Below are positions 8,475 through 20,100 of a DNA stretch of 64,000 nt, piece after piece. Below the pieces are notes generated by a model. That model searched no databases, was not told the DNA's origin, and saw only the letters and a list, made by a program, of their open reading frames with translations. This stretch comes from Sycon ciliatum (taxonomy: Eukaryota; Porifera; Calcarea; Leucosolenida; Sycettidae): contig NC_088655.1 in NCBI RefSeq assembly GCF_964019385.1, positions 8,654,333-8,718,332 of the forward strand. Reading direction: 5' to 3'. The translations under genes and the position numbers were made by a program. Numbering within the stretch: the first letter of the stretch is position 1; each line of letters opens with the position of its first letter.

Positions 8475-9769
8475 TGATGACGGCAAAAAAAGCATAGGGA
8501 TGTGAGCCAGAGCACGCTAAAATATGACCACAGACCAAAAATTTGATTTTCAGTTTTTTGTTCTAAAATGATGAAACACACCTAATGTTCACTGTCTGAA
8601 AGTTTTGGATTGACCGGACATGTCTAAGTGTTGCTACAATGCTATTATATAGGGCACTGTTGAAATGGTGAATTTCTACGTACAGCAATGGGATTGTCAT
8701 TTTTGCACACAGTTGATATATTATTATCCCTTGGTTCATCCTTTCCTCGTCAGTTCCTCTGTCCAGGGTCTTATAGCATGAGCTGACAGGTACTCGGCCA
8801 CATCCAAAATTTCTATAGGCAGCTGAGCTGGGTGTCCGAAATACTTCCTGTTCGGAGCACCACTGGAAAACCGCCAGCGAAAACACGGTCAACATCATTC
8901 TGTAGATGGCCGAAAAAGTTGGCACTCCACGTCCTCTCCATCACACTCCACCTTTAGTTTCAGATATACAGTATACACTGCTGCACAGAGTCTTCCTCAA
9001 CATACTCGACGTCGCACTCATATTCCCCATACCAAAGCCCATCTGCACACGGTTTTCTCCGCTCACCAGAGAGTACTGCTTTCGCTGCCTACTGCTCGTG
9101 CTAGCAATGTTCCGCATAAGGGTGTTCAAATTATCGACTTAAGCAAGTTGAAGAAGCAGCGGAGTCCATTGATTGTTTTTCCACTTGCAACCAACACTGG
9201 CATTGTCCCGGATGTCCATTCTGGCCAAATCATCGGCCGACTCGGCTCCCAAGTCAGAGTCGATGCCAATCGCTTGCCAGGTTGTCATCAGAGTAGAATT
9301 CCTCGTCACTGCAGATCGTGAGACTACCACCATCAATTATTTTACGCTCGATGAAAGTGTCGCCCTCAAATGACTCGTCGCTGTAGCCACCATCGTCTTC
9401 TTTCTGTTTCCGACCCGAATCCTCAAATATTTTATCTTGCGCATAGAGTGCGAGGATGTTGTCTTCTTCCGCTCCACAGTACATTACTACTACTAGGCTC
9501 TTCCATCGATACATCGATGACGATCAGTTTTAGGCGACTCAGCGCAACATGAAATACAAACTCAAACAAATAAACTTACTTGCAACAAAGAAATGCATCC
9601 GGAACAGTCTTATCGACCGAGGAGAACAACAGCAGCGACTCGCGTTGCACTGCACTTCGTTTTTTTGCCGCGAAATTCAAATAGCGATTATCTCGACTTT
9701 AAAAAAAAAAACTGTGGTCATGTTTCAGCGCGCTCTGGCTCATGTATAAATTTTTAGATTCTCCTATTT
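8475..9769. other. Unassigned stretch with a short acidic frame
   Basis: No gene is recognised. A minus-strand frame at 9254-9514 (86 residues) is strongly acidic, with several S-D-E/D-E clusters. It is followed further down the minus strand, in another frame, by a similar acidic stretch (9139-9336). Such acidic leaders occur at the N-terminus of some transposases, including piggyBac-like ones, but nothing diagnostic is present. A (GTACGG)n-like run at 8416-8455 belongs to the SINE-like repeat upstream. Confidence 0.35.
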
Positions 9770-9960
9770 TTTTAAGGCATTACCTGGGATTCGAACTCGC
9801 ACTATCGCCCTACATTTATTCCCCCATACACTTCGCATTCATACTCATTCTTCCAAGTTGCTTCACGTTATGATCTTGCGTTTGAAAGCCCTATTTGAAT
9901 AGTGCGGCCAGCTGTATGTGGCCAGCTGTATTTGATGGTACGGTACGGTACGGGACAGAT
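9770..9960 (-). repeat. Second copy of the SINE-like repeat, uninterrupted
   Basis: This is homologous to the flanks of the MITE at 7951-8371 and carries the same minus-strand B box near 9785-9805. It is the reference that reveals the insertion in the other copy. It ends in a GTACGG-type simple repeat. Confidence 0.6.
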
Positions 9961-10098
9961 ACGGGATAGCGCCAGGCGTGACACAAAACACAAACAAACA
10001 CCAAATTAAAGCTGTGTGGACCCTGGCTAGCGCCAGACGTTAGTGAAGTAACGTCTTCTGCATAGCTACGGGAATAAAACTAATTGTGCACTCATGAG

Positions 10099-10784
10099 TA
10101 GGGGTGCGCGGATTATGCTCGAACGCAACCGACACGCTTTCGGGTATTTCCCGCGGAACTTCGAAAGTATTCTCCCAAAACATGGAAAAAAATTTCCAGA
10201 ATCCCCCCCCCCCCCCCCAAAAAAGAACCCCAGCACGAATCGTGCCTTGCGCATGCTCTTTAGTATGCAAAATAGACGGTCAGGCACGTGATCACTGCAT
10301 GCAGGATCTACACTACATGTACTAGATCTACATCTGAGTGTACACAGCTACTACTGTAAAAGCCATTATTCTAACGAGGCGCTTATATAACGATTTCCAA
10401 AAATTGACTCGTTTACGTGTACCAAAGGTAACGATTTTCAATCATTCTCAACGCTCATTAGGACAGTATATGTATCGATTTCTGTATAACGATTTCTATT
10501 TTAACGACAGATTTCTTCTCGTTAACTCGTTAGAGTTAGTACTTCGTTATATATAATATAAAATTATGGCTTTTACAGTATGTCGTGTCCGGGGATTGCT
10601 GCATGTACATGCACGTGCGTCCATGGATGCGCACTTGTTCTCTGCAGGTCAAAATTGACCGAATTCCCCCAAAACTCTTCTGAAGGTCAATGGATCTGGC
10701 AAAAGATCGATAGAATTCCCCTAAAATTCCCAACATTTTCGATAGTATTCCCAAATTATTCCAGGAATAATCCACGCACCCCTA
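10099..10784. mobile_element. Non-autonomous hAT element
   Basis: The left end TAGGGGTGCGCGGATTAT and the right end, inverted, match over 18 bp with one mismatch. Both sides are flanked by the 8-bp duplication CTCATGAG (10091-10098 and 10785-10792), the hAT hallmark. The interior has no transposase; it holds a C-run at 10205-10218 and a second MITE at 10354-10578. Confidence 0.88.
10354..10578. mobile_element. TA-target MITE nested in the hAT element
   Basis: The ends CTGTAAAAGCCAT and ATGGCTTTTACAG are inverted repeats that continue imperfectly inwards. TA dinucleotides flank both ends (10352-10353, 10579-10580), as for Tc1/mariner-like elements. At 225 bp it is non-coding. Confidence 0.82.
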
Positions 10785-10805
10785 CTCATGAGCCATAACC
10801 ATGTA

Positions 10806-11168
10806 CAGTCGAATGTCACTCATTTGGTCGCCAGTTATCCGAGCACGTCGGTTATCCGACAAGCCCGGGAGTGGTAATTTTATGACTCTCAACAGGAAAA
10901 TTCCAAAAAAAAATTAAAAAAACTTTTGCTTGTTTTTTTGTATATTATACGGTGTAATATGCATTTACTTGAAGTAGATGTGGTCAAGTATGCTAATATG
11001 TATGTGTACATGGAATATGCATGAATAATTATATTTGGGTATTGTGTACATAAATCAGTGAAATCCAGCCATAATTATATGCACATAAAAATGATATCAG
11101 TTATCCAAAATATTCAGTTATCCAACATGCCTGATTCCCGAAGTGGTCGGATAAGTGACAGTCGACTG
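10806..11168. mobile_element. pogo/Tigger-like MITE
   Basis: The ends CAGTCGAATGTCACT and AGTGACAGTCGACTG are inverted repeats, each flanked by TA. Inner words such as GGTTATCCGAC are typical of pogo/Tigger-type ends. It is 363 bp and AT-rich inside, with no coding capacity. It lies directly before the first macro-repeat A block. Confidence 0.82.
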
Positions 11169-11222
11169 TACATGTATTGACTATTTTGTTTTTCAGGTCA
11201 ATGGTCACGTCACCGTTTCCGA

Positions 11223-11426
11223 TTGGAAGGAGTCCTTTCTTTGGAATTTGACGAAATTATTTATCGACTAATTTTCTCTGCTTGTAAAACACACGGATTG
11301 AGAGTGAGTGGATATTGCAGCAGCCGAAATACCTTCGCGTTTGAATTGCCGTTGCTTCGCTTTACTACGAACAATACGCCGAAGTCGCAACCACTACTTA
11401 ATACAACACCATGCGGACAAATGTGA
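11223..11426 (+). other. Conserved short frame in the A block (copy 0)
   Basis: This 67-residue frame, containing VLSLEFDEII and VSGYCSS, ends in PCGQM followed by a stop. The same frame is open in the other two copies (within 23571-23849 and 46040-46285), with scattered amino-acid changes. Copy 0 carries an in-frame insertion of about 27 bp before PCGQM. I do not recognise the protein. It may be an old exon or part of a transposon protein. With only three closely related copies, openness alone is weak evidence. Confidence 0.3.
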
Positions 11427-12359
11427 GCACACGACACGGAGTACTGTACATCAGCAGAAACCTTTCCAATAAATCGTTACGGGTTAGGGCTGCTGTACTG
11501 CTAGAACTCAGCGCAGGCCCTCAGTGAAATCTTGGGGACTGAATGGGAGATGCTTACCTGACTTCAAGCCAGGGAGAAGCACCTGCTCCCGATAACGACC
11601 GGGTGGTTCCTGTCCGGCGTCTGCTATTCTGGTAACGTTGACCCGGACGATTGGTAGTCCCACAAATCTAAACGCCACCTGCCGATGGGCAGGTAACGAA
11701 CGAAAGCGCTTCACTTCCGCAACCAGATTGCGACAGAGCGTGACTCGAACTCCCAGAAAATAACAATATCAAGGGCCGCAAGCAGAACACGCATCCGCCC
11801 AGAACGCCCACAGCCGGCAACGAGCAAGAAAAAAACCGATTCCGCATTCAACTGAAGCTCGGACGGTGCAGCAGTCCAAGATCCTGTCTACACGTTCGAT
11901 GCACGCTCCAGCGGCCAGAGCTCTGTGGCTTCATTCATCTGTCTGATCTGGCAAAAGTTGTAGATTTACGCGTAGATTATGTACATGACTGTACAACATG
12001 ACATCAGATTCTACTGCCTGATCCACACTACAAAAGTACAGTGCTACTCGTGTACATCCACACGTAGGTCTAGATAATCATTGCGGGCCGATCTTTCTGC
12101 TGATGCTCCCACACCAACTCCGAAATGAAGCCGACAGTCTGTGTCGCCAGAGCAGAGGCGGACTAGCTGGTCAAGTGTCATCACATGCTACAGTGCTAGT
12201 GAGCGATGTCGCCTGTACTAAATATTATGTAGACCCTACAATAGGCCTGTCTGTTCACCCACTTACACGTCACGTGGTACACAGCCGGGCTAGATCGTAG
12301 TTAGTAGAAGCAAGGCAGTGCAGAGAAAATGAGATCCTTTTTTTACAGGCATTAGCTAC

Positions 12360-12401
12360 CAGGGAGTAGTAAAATACGTACATGTATTTTACTACTCACT
12401 G
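12360..12401. mobile_element. 42-bp hAT-like micro-element, copy 0
   Basis: CAGGGAGTAGTAAAATAC and its near-perfect inverse make up almost the entire 42 bp. Flanking TAGCTAC occurs on both sides as part of an 8-bp duplication with one mismatch. The equivalent place in the third A block (about 47565) lacks the element. Confidence 0.8.
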
Positions 12402-12487
12402 ATAGCTACAGCCAAGGCAAAGGCAAAGGCGTAAAAAGGCTGGCGGCATCCACAGCAGCACTCTACACAACACATCATCATCATGCA

Positions 12488-12688
12488 TGTACTGTCGTGG
12501 ATATGGAAATCCGGTCGCACGTCTAGCGGCCCCAGGGCGCTGGCCATGCAGCCATTGCATGCATTATTACGCGCTGCTGCTGGTCGCATCGTATCAACAT
12601 GTGCGCTGCATGCGACGACGAAGTTCTGTACGCGCTGAGGGCGCCGGCCCTGGTCAATCGACTGGATTTCCATGTCCGCGACAGTACA
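12488..12688. mobile_element. 201-bp element with inverted ends (A block)
   Basis: The ends TGTACTGTCG and CGACAGTACA are inverted and extend to about 30 bp with few mismatches. Copies lie at about 24807-25013 and 47655-47869 in the other A blocks. No empty site is available, so its mobility is inferred from structure only. Confidence 0.55.
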
Positions 12689-12931
12689 TTGTAGTCATTC
12701 ATCCTGAGCCGCTCGCAATTTCGGCCATTCGGCTACATAATTGTCTTGGGGTTAGACAATGGGAAGTAGCCATGTAGGGGCGTGAGCCTGCCTTTCGGCA
12801 CCTGAAGAGGACCCACACCTTGATCTGGTGAGCTGCGTCGCGTTTTGATCATGCTGAATTGGCTACTCCTTTCCACAGTTCGGCCTCCACTAAGGACGCG
12901 GTCACACATGAAAAGTTTGGACCGCTTTTAA

Positions 12932-13885
12932 AGGGGAAGTATACACTAAAATCAAATTTTCACCAGTTGTAGTCTTCTGGGTGCTGAGTCGAATGATCAT
13001 GGTCCGAGGATGCTGCGACGCTCCCTTCCTTTTTTTCCCCAATCGAACCCTCGCACTTCCACCGAAACTGGGTGACTGCGCCCTACAGTACTAGATGGGG
13101 ATTTGTATGCAAAATGTCACTAAAAGTGCTATCACTGCTCTCCGACTCACTGCTCCCTCCGCCGTCCGTTCCATCCTCCGCTTCCTCTGTACTCTCTCTG
13201 TCTCGTCCATCCCACCTAAAAGTGCTATGTCGTTCTTTTAAAAGCACGGATGACCGCGGTTGGCCCATATGTTGTAGTCTTTTGGACGCTGAGTCGATTG
13301 GTTTTGGTCCGAAAAGGCTGCGATGCAGCGTTCCTACTTTATTCCCAATCGAACATGGTTGAACAAGCGGTCACGTGCTCCTGGGTGCCCAAATCACCTG
13401 GTCACCGCGCCAGCAGGCGACAACGTTCACACCAAGGTTCAACTCGAGTGACAGGACTGCACCCAAAAAGGTCAAACAGGCTAGTAAGTTTTAGATCTAC
13501 CCTGCAGGCACAGTGACCAGGTGACTGGTGTACGCAGGAGCACGTGACCGCTTGTTCAACCATGTTCGATTGGGAATACAGGAGGAACGCTGCATCGCAG
13601 CCCTTTCGGACCAAAGCCAGTCGACTCAGCGTCCAAAAGACTACAACATATGGGCCAATGGCGGTCATCCGTGCTTTTATAAGAACGAAATGGCGCTTTT
13701 AGTGACATTTTGCATACAAATCCCATCTAGTAGGGCGCAGTCACCCAGTTTCGGTGGAAATGCGCGAGTTCGAGTAGGAATAAAGGAGGAAGGGAGCGTA
13801 TCAGCTTCCTCGGACCAAGACCATTCGACTCAGCACCCCGAAGACTCCAACTGGTGAAAATTTTGATTTTAGGGTATACTTCCCT
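12932..13885. mobile_element. TTAA foldback element, copy 1
   Basis: This 954-bp element is nearly one long palindrome: the two arms of about 350-400 bp are inverted copies of each other around a short centre near 13430-13500. It is flanked by TTAA on both sides (12928-12931, 13886-13889), and the homologous place in the second A block (25266-25269) has a single TTAA with no insert. The ends are AGGGGAAGT and ACTTCCCT. Each arm also holds two diverged direct copies of a segment of about 90 bp beginning GTTGTAGTCTT. The TTAA target suggests piggyBac-type mobilisation; no transposase is encoded. Confidence 0.9.
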
Positions 13886-13889
13886 TTAA

Positions 13890-14844
13890 GGCTGCATTCA
13901 CACCCGGTACAAAAATTCGCGTTTACATGACTGTACAAACCACTTGCAACGCCTGTGCATTCACGCAGTCAAATGGAGTGCATACCAAACACGTAAAAAG
14001 TGACCCGCGTGACCCATGGCGAAGAGCGGGAATTTTGATTTCTGCATGAGCTGAGCGCAACGGTGCCGTGCGGCACTTGGCTCAATATTTCAAAAATACT
14101 ATTTCTTGGGTCGCTCGGTGTAACGCCTCCACAACTGGTGTATTCCTCTGAGTGTGCTGGAGTTGTGAACCATAGCGGCCGTGTATATCATTTCCTGATC
14201 ACCTCCGGATAGCTGCTTTGCGCACAGATTCAGCTCATCTGCAATCCTCTTCTCGGCAACTGCTCTTTTAATCATAGTTCCATTTTCTCGCTGGGATTTT
14301 CCCCCTAGTTCTATCAGCCGTAGCTCCACCTTGGCAGAAAAGACAACTCGAAGCATGGTACCGGACTCTCCAAAAACTAACAAAAACTCTGCGCACTCGA
14401 CACACCAAACCACTCGTTTCGACTTGCCTCAAAACTAGAAGCCAATATCCGCTTTCAAAGCCGCTCCGGGATGGCTTTGAACGCTGATGTGATTTTTCAA
14501 TTTTCGCGCATGTTTCCATGCCCACTTCAAAGGACATGATGCTTGTATGCGGTTTTGTACCGTGTGTACAGCGGCAAAAAGCGTAACTACCGCAGCCTCT
14601 TTCGCGGAACACACGATGAAGCGGTCACACATACATACAAGGTGCTTTCGATTACACGCATTTCCGTCAATTCTAGAATTAGTTATTGTTGATGCACAGT
14701 TCGATTACACAAAAAGTGACAAATTCCGTCGTTAGAATTGATTTTATCCAATTCCGTCAAATCCGTCAATTCTGAAGAGAGGGCGGAATTTCTCTAATTC
14801 AGGCGCCAGAATTGCACACTCGGTGTGTTACCGGTCTGGTCATG
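13890..14844. repeat. Macro-repeat tail segment, copy 0
   Basis: From 13890 to 14635 it matches 25270-26280. From about 14640 to 14844 it matches 37445-37655, and the first part also matches 49310-49368. It contains a single copy (14568-14632) of the 57-bp unit that is expanded about 19-fold at 26240-27325. No gene is recognised. Confidence 0.8.
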
Positions 14845-15748
<904 letters not shown>

Positions 15749-16004
15749 TATCCCCCGCTTACACGGAAAAAAGAACACGTCCTCGTGTTATAAGTAACTT
15801 AATAAATTAGACTAAGAGTATAGGTGACAATTTAGACTAAACGAGTGCAGCTCAAATTGGAGTCCCTACCAACATTTTTCCAAAAACTAACTGTAATATC
15901 GAACACAACCAATCCAGTCAGTACCACTGAAGTCACTTACTCGTGCCACACAGGACTCCCAAACAGCTGGGGCGGATGGCGGGAACGCGGGGTTCGCCTT
16001 TCCA

Positions 16005-16690
16005 TCACGCCAACTGGCGGAGCACTGTCAAATACCCGAACTGTGTCCTCCTCGTCTCTGGCGGCGGTGGTTGTCCGTTGGCACCAATTGACTTCGGGCC
16101 TTGGTCAGAGGTTTCCTTTTCCAGCTTCTTATATAGGCGGTCGGCAAAATCCTCTGACAATGTAGCGGCGGATCCTGTGTCAATCACAGCGTTTACTGGA
16201 CATCCATTCACCACTCCAGGCACCAACATGTCCGCACGCTCACTCGCATGTTCAAAGAAGACCGAACACATAGATCAGGATATTGTTTTCTGTCGCAGTC
16301 TAAGTTTTGCAGATACTGACTTCAACCCCAGGGTTCCAGTTCCCGGGAAAATCTACAAAAGCAGATGCAAACGACCTCCCGTCATTTACAGCACAGCCTT
16401 GAAGCTGTGCTCTTCATTAATAAGGACAACTCTCGGAGTAAGTACTCCGACAGACTGAGAATCCGCAGAAAAGGGCACTAGACTAGAGCCATTTCGTCGT
16501 TAAAGAGTGGTAAAAACCGTACCCTTCTGCTCTGCTGTTAATCCCCTGGGTGGTTTCTCTGACAATTTCCCAGGAAATGGGGCATACTCCTCCAGCTCAT
16601 AAAGTTCCAATGGGTCCCTCGGGATCATTGTGTTTTGAACCATATGTTGGGGGTCTTGACGCCCAGAGCTTGGAAGATAATCAATCAAGC
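16005..16690 (-). pseudogene. Fossil retropepsin-like region of an LTR element, copy 1
   Basis: On the minus strand, VIDTGSAATLS gives the DTG(S/A) signature of aspartic proteases of LTR retroelements. Neighbouring minus-strand sequence up to about 16690 has the proline/acidic character of a gag-pol linker. No reverse transcriptase, RNase H or integrase is seen, so the element is reduced to a remnant with several breaks. It belongs with the fossil LTR at 14845-15748 and is duplicated at 38611-39291. Confidence 0.6.
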
Positions 16691-16699
16691 TTCCGGTAA

Positions 16700-17154
16700 A
16701 TTCCAGGCATGGTCATCGCAGAATGAGAGCTATCCGATCTCTAAAGAGCGGTAATATCATCAGCTATATCCCAGAGGCTAATTCATAATTTTCTTGTAGG
16801 AAAATTTGATTGAGACATACTTGTAATTTTCAGCGAAGAGACTATTTGATTTGAGAATGGTGTGCGCAGGGATCTCCATGTAATGAAGTGGCTGCAGTGG
16901 AGCTTGCATACCATAAGAAATCCTCTATTTCTATCCAACTAATAGAAACGTCTTTGCAAAAAACATACATAAAGATGTACTTGATAATCATATTGAAAAG
17001 ACGTTTCTATCAGTTTTATAGAAATTGATGATTAGGAAACTGAAGTAATAAGCATGATAACCTACGTGAAAGCAAAGCATAGGGAGGGCACTGGGCTTTC
17101 CAACCAATTGATTTGTAAACCAATTATTAATTATCTGAAGTTGTAATTTTCAGC
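16700..17154. repeat. Left flank of the 39-bp minisatellite, copy 1
   Basis: No gene is seen. It contains an inverted pair around 16940-17015 (AATAGAAACGTCTTT and its complement), also present at about 39540-39620. A related word (TGATAGAAACGTCTTTGCAA) recurs in the right flank near 23310. A stretch of about 60 bp near 17050-17125 is absent from the second copy. Confidence 0.7.
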
Positions 17155-20100
17155 GTGTATCAGGCGTGTACCAGCGTACATGCCAGCAGTCACTCAGTCA
17201 CTCTGACTGGCGGGGTACCAGCGTACATGCCAGCAGTCACTCTGACTGGCGGGGTACCAGCGTACATGCCTGCAGTCACTCTGACTGGCGGGGTACCAGC
17301 GTACATGCCAGCAGCCACTCTGACTGGCGGGGTACCAGCGTACATGCCAGCAGTCAATCTGACTGGCGGGGTACCAGCGTACATGCCAGCAGTCACTCTG
17401 ACTGGCGGGGTCCCAGCGTACATGCCAGCAGTCACTCTGACTGGCGGAGTACCAGCGTACATGCCAGCATTCACTCTGACTGGCGGGGTACCAGCGTACA
17501 TGCCAGCAGTCCCTCTGACTGGCGGGGTATCAGCGTACATGCCAGCAGTCACTCTGACTGGCGGGGTATCAGCGTACATGCCAGCAGTCACTCTGACTGG
17601 CGGGGTACCAGCGTACATGCCAGCAGTCACTCTGACTGGCGGGGTACCAGCGTACATGCCAGCAGTCACTCTGACTGGCGGGGTACCAGGGTACATGCCA
17701 GCAGTCACTCTGACTGGCGGGGTACCAGCGTACATGCCAGCAGTCACTCTGACTGGCGAGGTACCAGCGTACATGCCAGCAGTCACTCTGACTGGCGGGG
17801 TACCAGCGTACATGCCTGCAGTCAATCTGACTGGCGGGGTACCAGCGTACATGTCAGCAGTCACTGTGACTGGCGGGGTACCAGCGTACATGCCAGCAGT
17901 CACTTTGACTGGCGGGGTACCAGCGTACATGCCAGCAGTCGCTCTGACTGGCGGGGTACCAGCGTACATGCCAGCAGTCAATCTGACTGGCGGGGTACCA
18001 GCGTACATGCCAGCAGTCACTCTGACTGACGGGGTACCAGCGTACATGCCAGTCACTCTGACTGACGGGGTACCAGCGTACATGCCAGTCACTCTGACTG
18101 GCGGTGTACCAGCGTACATGCCATCAGTCACTCTGACTGGCGGGGTACCAGCGTACATGCCAGCAGTCACTTTGACTGGCGGGGTACCAGCGTACATGCC
18201 AGCAGTCACTTTGACTGGCGGGGTACCAGCGTACATGCCAGCAGTCACTCTGACTGGCGGGGTACCAGCGTATATGCCAGCCGTCACTTTGACTGGCGGG
18301 GTACCAGCGTACATGCCAGCAATCACTTTGATTGGCGGGGTACCAGCGTACATCCCAGCAGTCACTCTGACTGGCGGGGTACCAGCGTACATGCCAGGAG
18401 TCACTTTGACTGGCTTGGTACCAGCGTACATGCCAGCAGTCACTTTGACTGGCTGGGTACCAGCGTGCATGCCAGCAGTCACTTTGACTGGCGGGGTACC
18501 AGCGTACATGCCAGCAGTCACTTTGACTGGCGAGGTACCAGCGTACATACCAGCAGTCACTCTGACTGGCGGGGTGCCAGCGTACATGCCAGCAGTCACT
18601 GTGACTGGCGGGGTACCAGCGTACATGCCAGCAGTCAATCAGACTAACGGGGTACCAGCGCACATGCCACCAGTCACTCTGACTGGCGGGGTACCAGCGT
18701 ACATGCCAGCAGTCACTTTGACTGGCGGGGTACCAGCGTACATGCCAGCAGTCATTTTAACTGGCGGGCACCAGCGTACATGCCAGCAGTCACTCTGACT
18801 GGCAGGGTACCAGCGTACGTGCCAGCAGTCACTCTGACTGGCGGGGTACCAGCGTACATGCCAGCAGTCACTTTGAATGGCGGGGTACCAGCGTACATGC
18901 CAGCAGTCACTGTGACTGGCGGGGTACCAGCGTACATGCCTGCAGTCAATCTGACTGGCGGGGTACCAGCGTACATGCCAGCAGTCACTCTGACTGGCGG
19001 GGTACTAGCGTACATGCCAGCAGTCACTTTGAATGGCGGGGTATCAGCGTACATGCCAGCAGTCACTTTGAATGGCGGGGTACCAGCGTACATGCCAGCA
19101 GTCACTGTGAATGGCGGGGTACCAGCGTACATGCCTGCAGTCAATCTGACTGGCGGGGTACCAGCGTAAATGCCAGCAGTCACTCTGACTGGCGGAGTAC
19201 CAGCGTACATGCCAGCAGTCACTCTGACTGGCGGGGTACCAGCGTACATGCCAGCAGTCACTCTGACTGGCGGGGTACCAGCGTACATGCCAGCAGTCAC
19301 TTTGACTGGCGGGGTACCAGCGTACATGCCAGCAGTCACTTTGAATGGCGGGGTACCAGCGTACATGCAAGCAGTCCCTGTGACTGGCGGGGTACCACCG
19401 GTCATGCCTGCAGTCGATCTTACTGGCGGGGTACCAGCGTACAAGCCAGCAGTCACTCTGACTGGCGGGGTACCAGCGTACATGCCAGCAGTCACTTTGA
19501 ATGGCGGGGTACCAGCGTACATGCCAGCAGTCACTCTGACTGGCGGGGTACCAGCGTACATGCCGGCAGTCACTCTGACTGGCGGGGTACCAGCGTACAT
19601 GCCAGCAGTCACTGTGAGTGGCGGGGTACCAGCGTACATGCCAGCAGTCACTCTGACTGGCGGGGTACCAGCGTACATGCCAGCAGTCACTCTGACTGGC
19701 GGGGTACCAGCGCACATGCCTGCGGTCAATCAGACTGGCGGGGTACCAGCGTACATGCCAGCAGTCACTCTGACTGGCGGGGTACCAGGGTACATGTCAG
19801 CAGTCACTTTGACTGGCGGGGTACCAGCGTACATGCCAGCAGTCACTCTGACTGGCGGGGTACTAGCGTACATGCCAGCAGTCACTTTGATTGGCGGGTA
19901 CCAGCGTACATGCCAGCAGTCACTTTGAATGGCGGGGCACCAGCGTACATGCCAGCAGTCACACTGACTGGCGGGGTACCAGTGTACATGCCAGCAGTCA
20001 CTCTGACTGGCTGGGTACCAGCGTACATGCCAGCAGTCACTCTGACTGGCGGGGTACCAGCGTACATGTCAGCAGTCACTGTGACTGGCGGGGTTCCAGC

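Larger units (their letters stand above)
11186..12927. repeat. Macro-repeat A block, copy 0
   Basis: This block is closely similar to 23640-25265 and 46075-48091. Homology starts at a TTTTGTTTTT word just before a conserved frame and runs through a small palindromic element, a 201-bp inverted-repeat element and a GGTCACACATG-type transposon end. No gene is established in the block. It differs from the other copies by several readable insertions, listed separately. Confidence 0.85.

Noticed and set aside
9254-9514. piggyBac transposase N-terminus
   Set aside because: Only acidic composition supports it; no DDD catalytic region or TTAA-flanked ends were found nearby.
13072-13857. Several 60-110 residue frames inside the foldback element
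   Set aside because: Mirror-image frames on both arms repeat the same peptides because the element is palindromic; none has a known domain.
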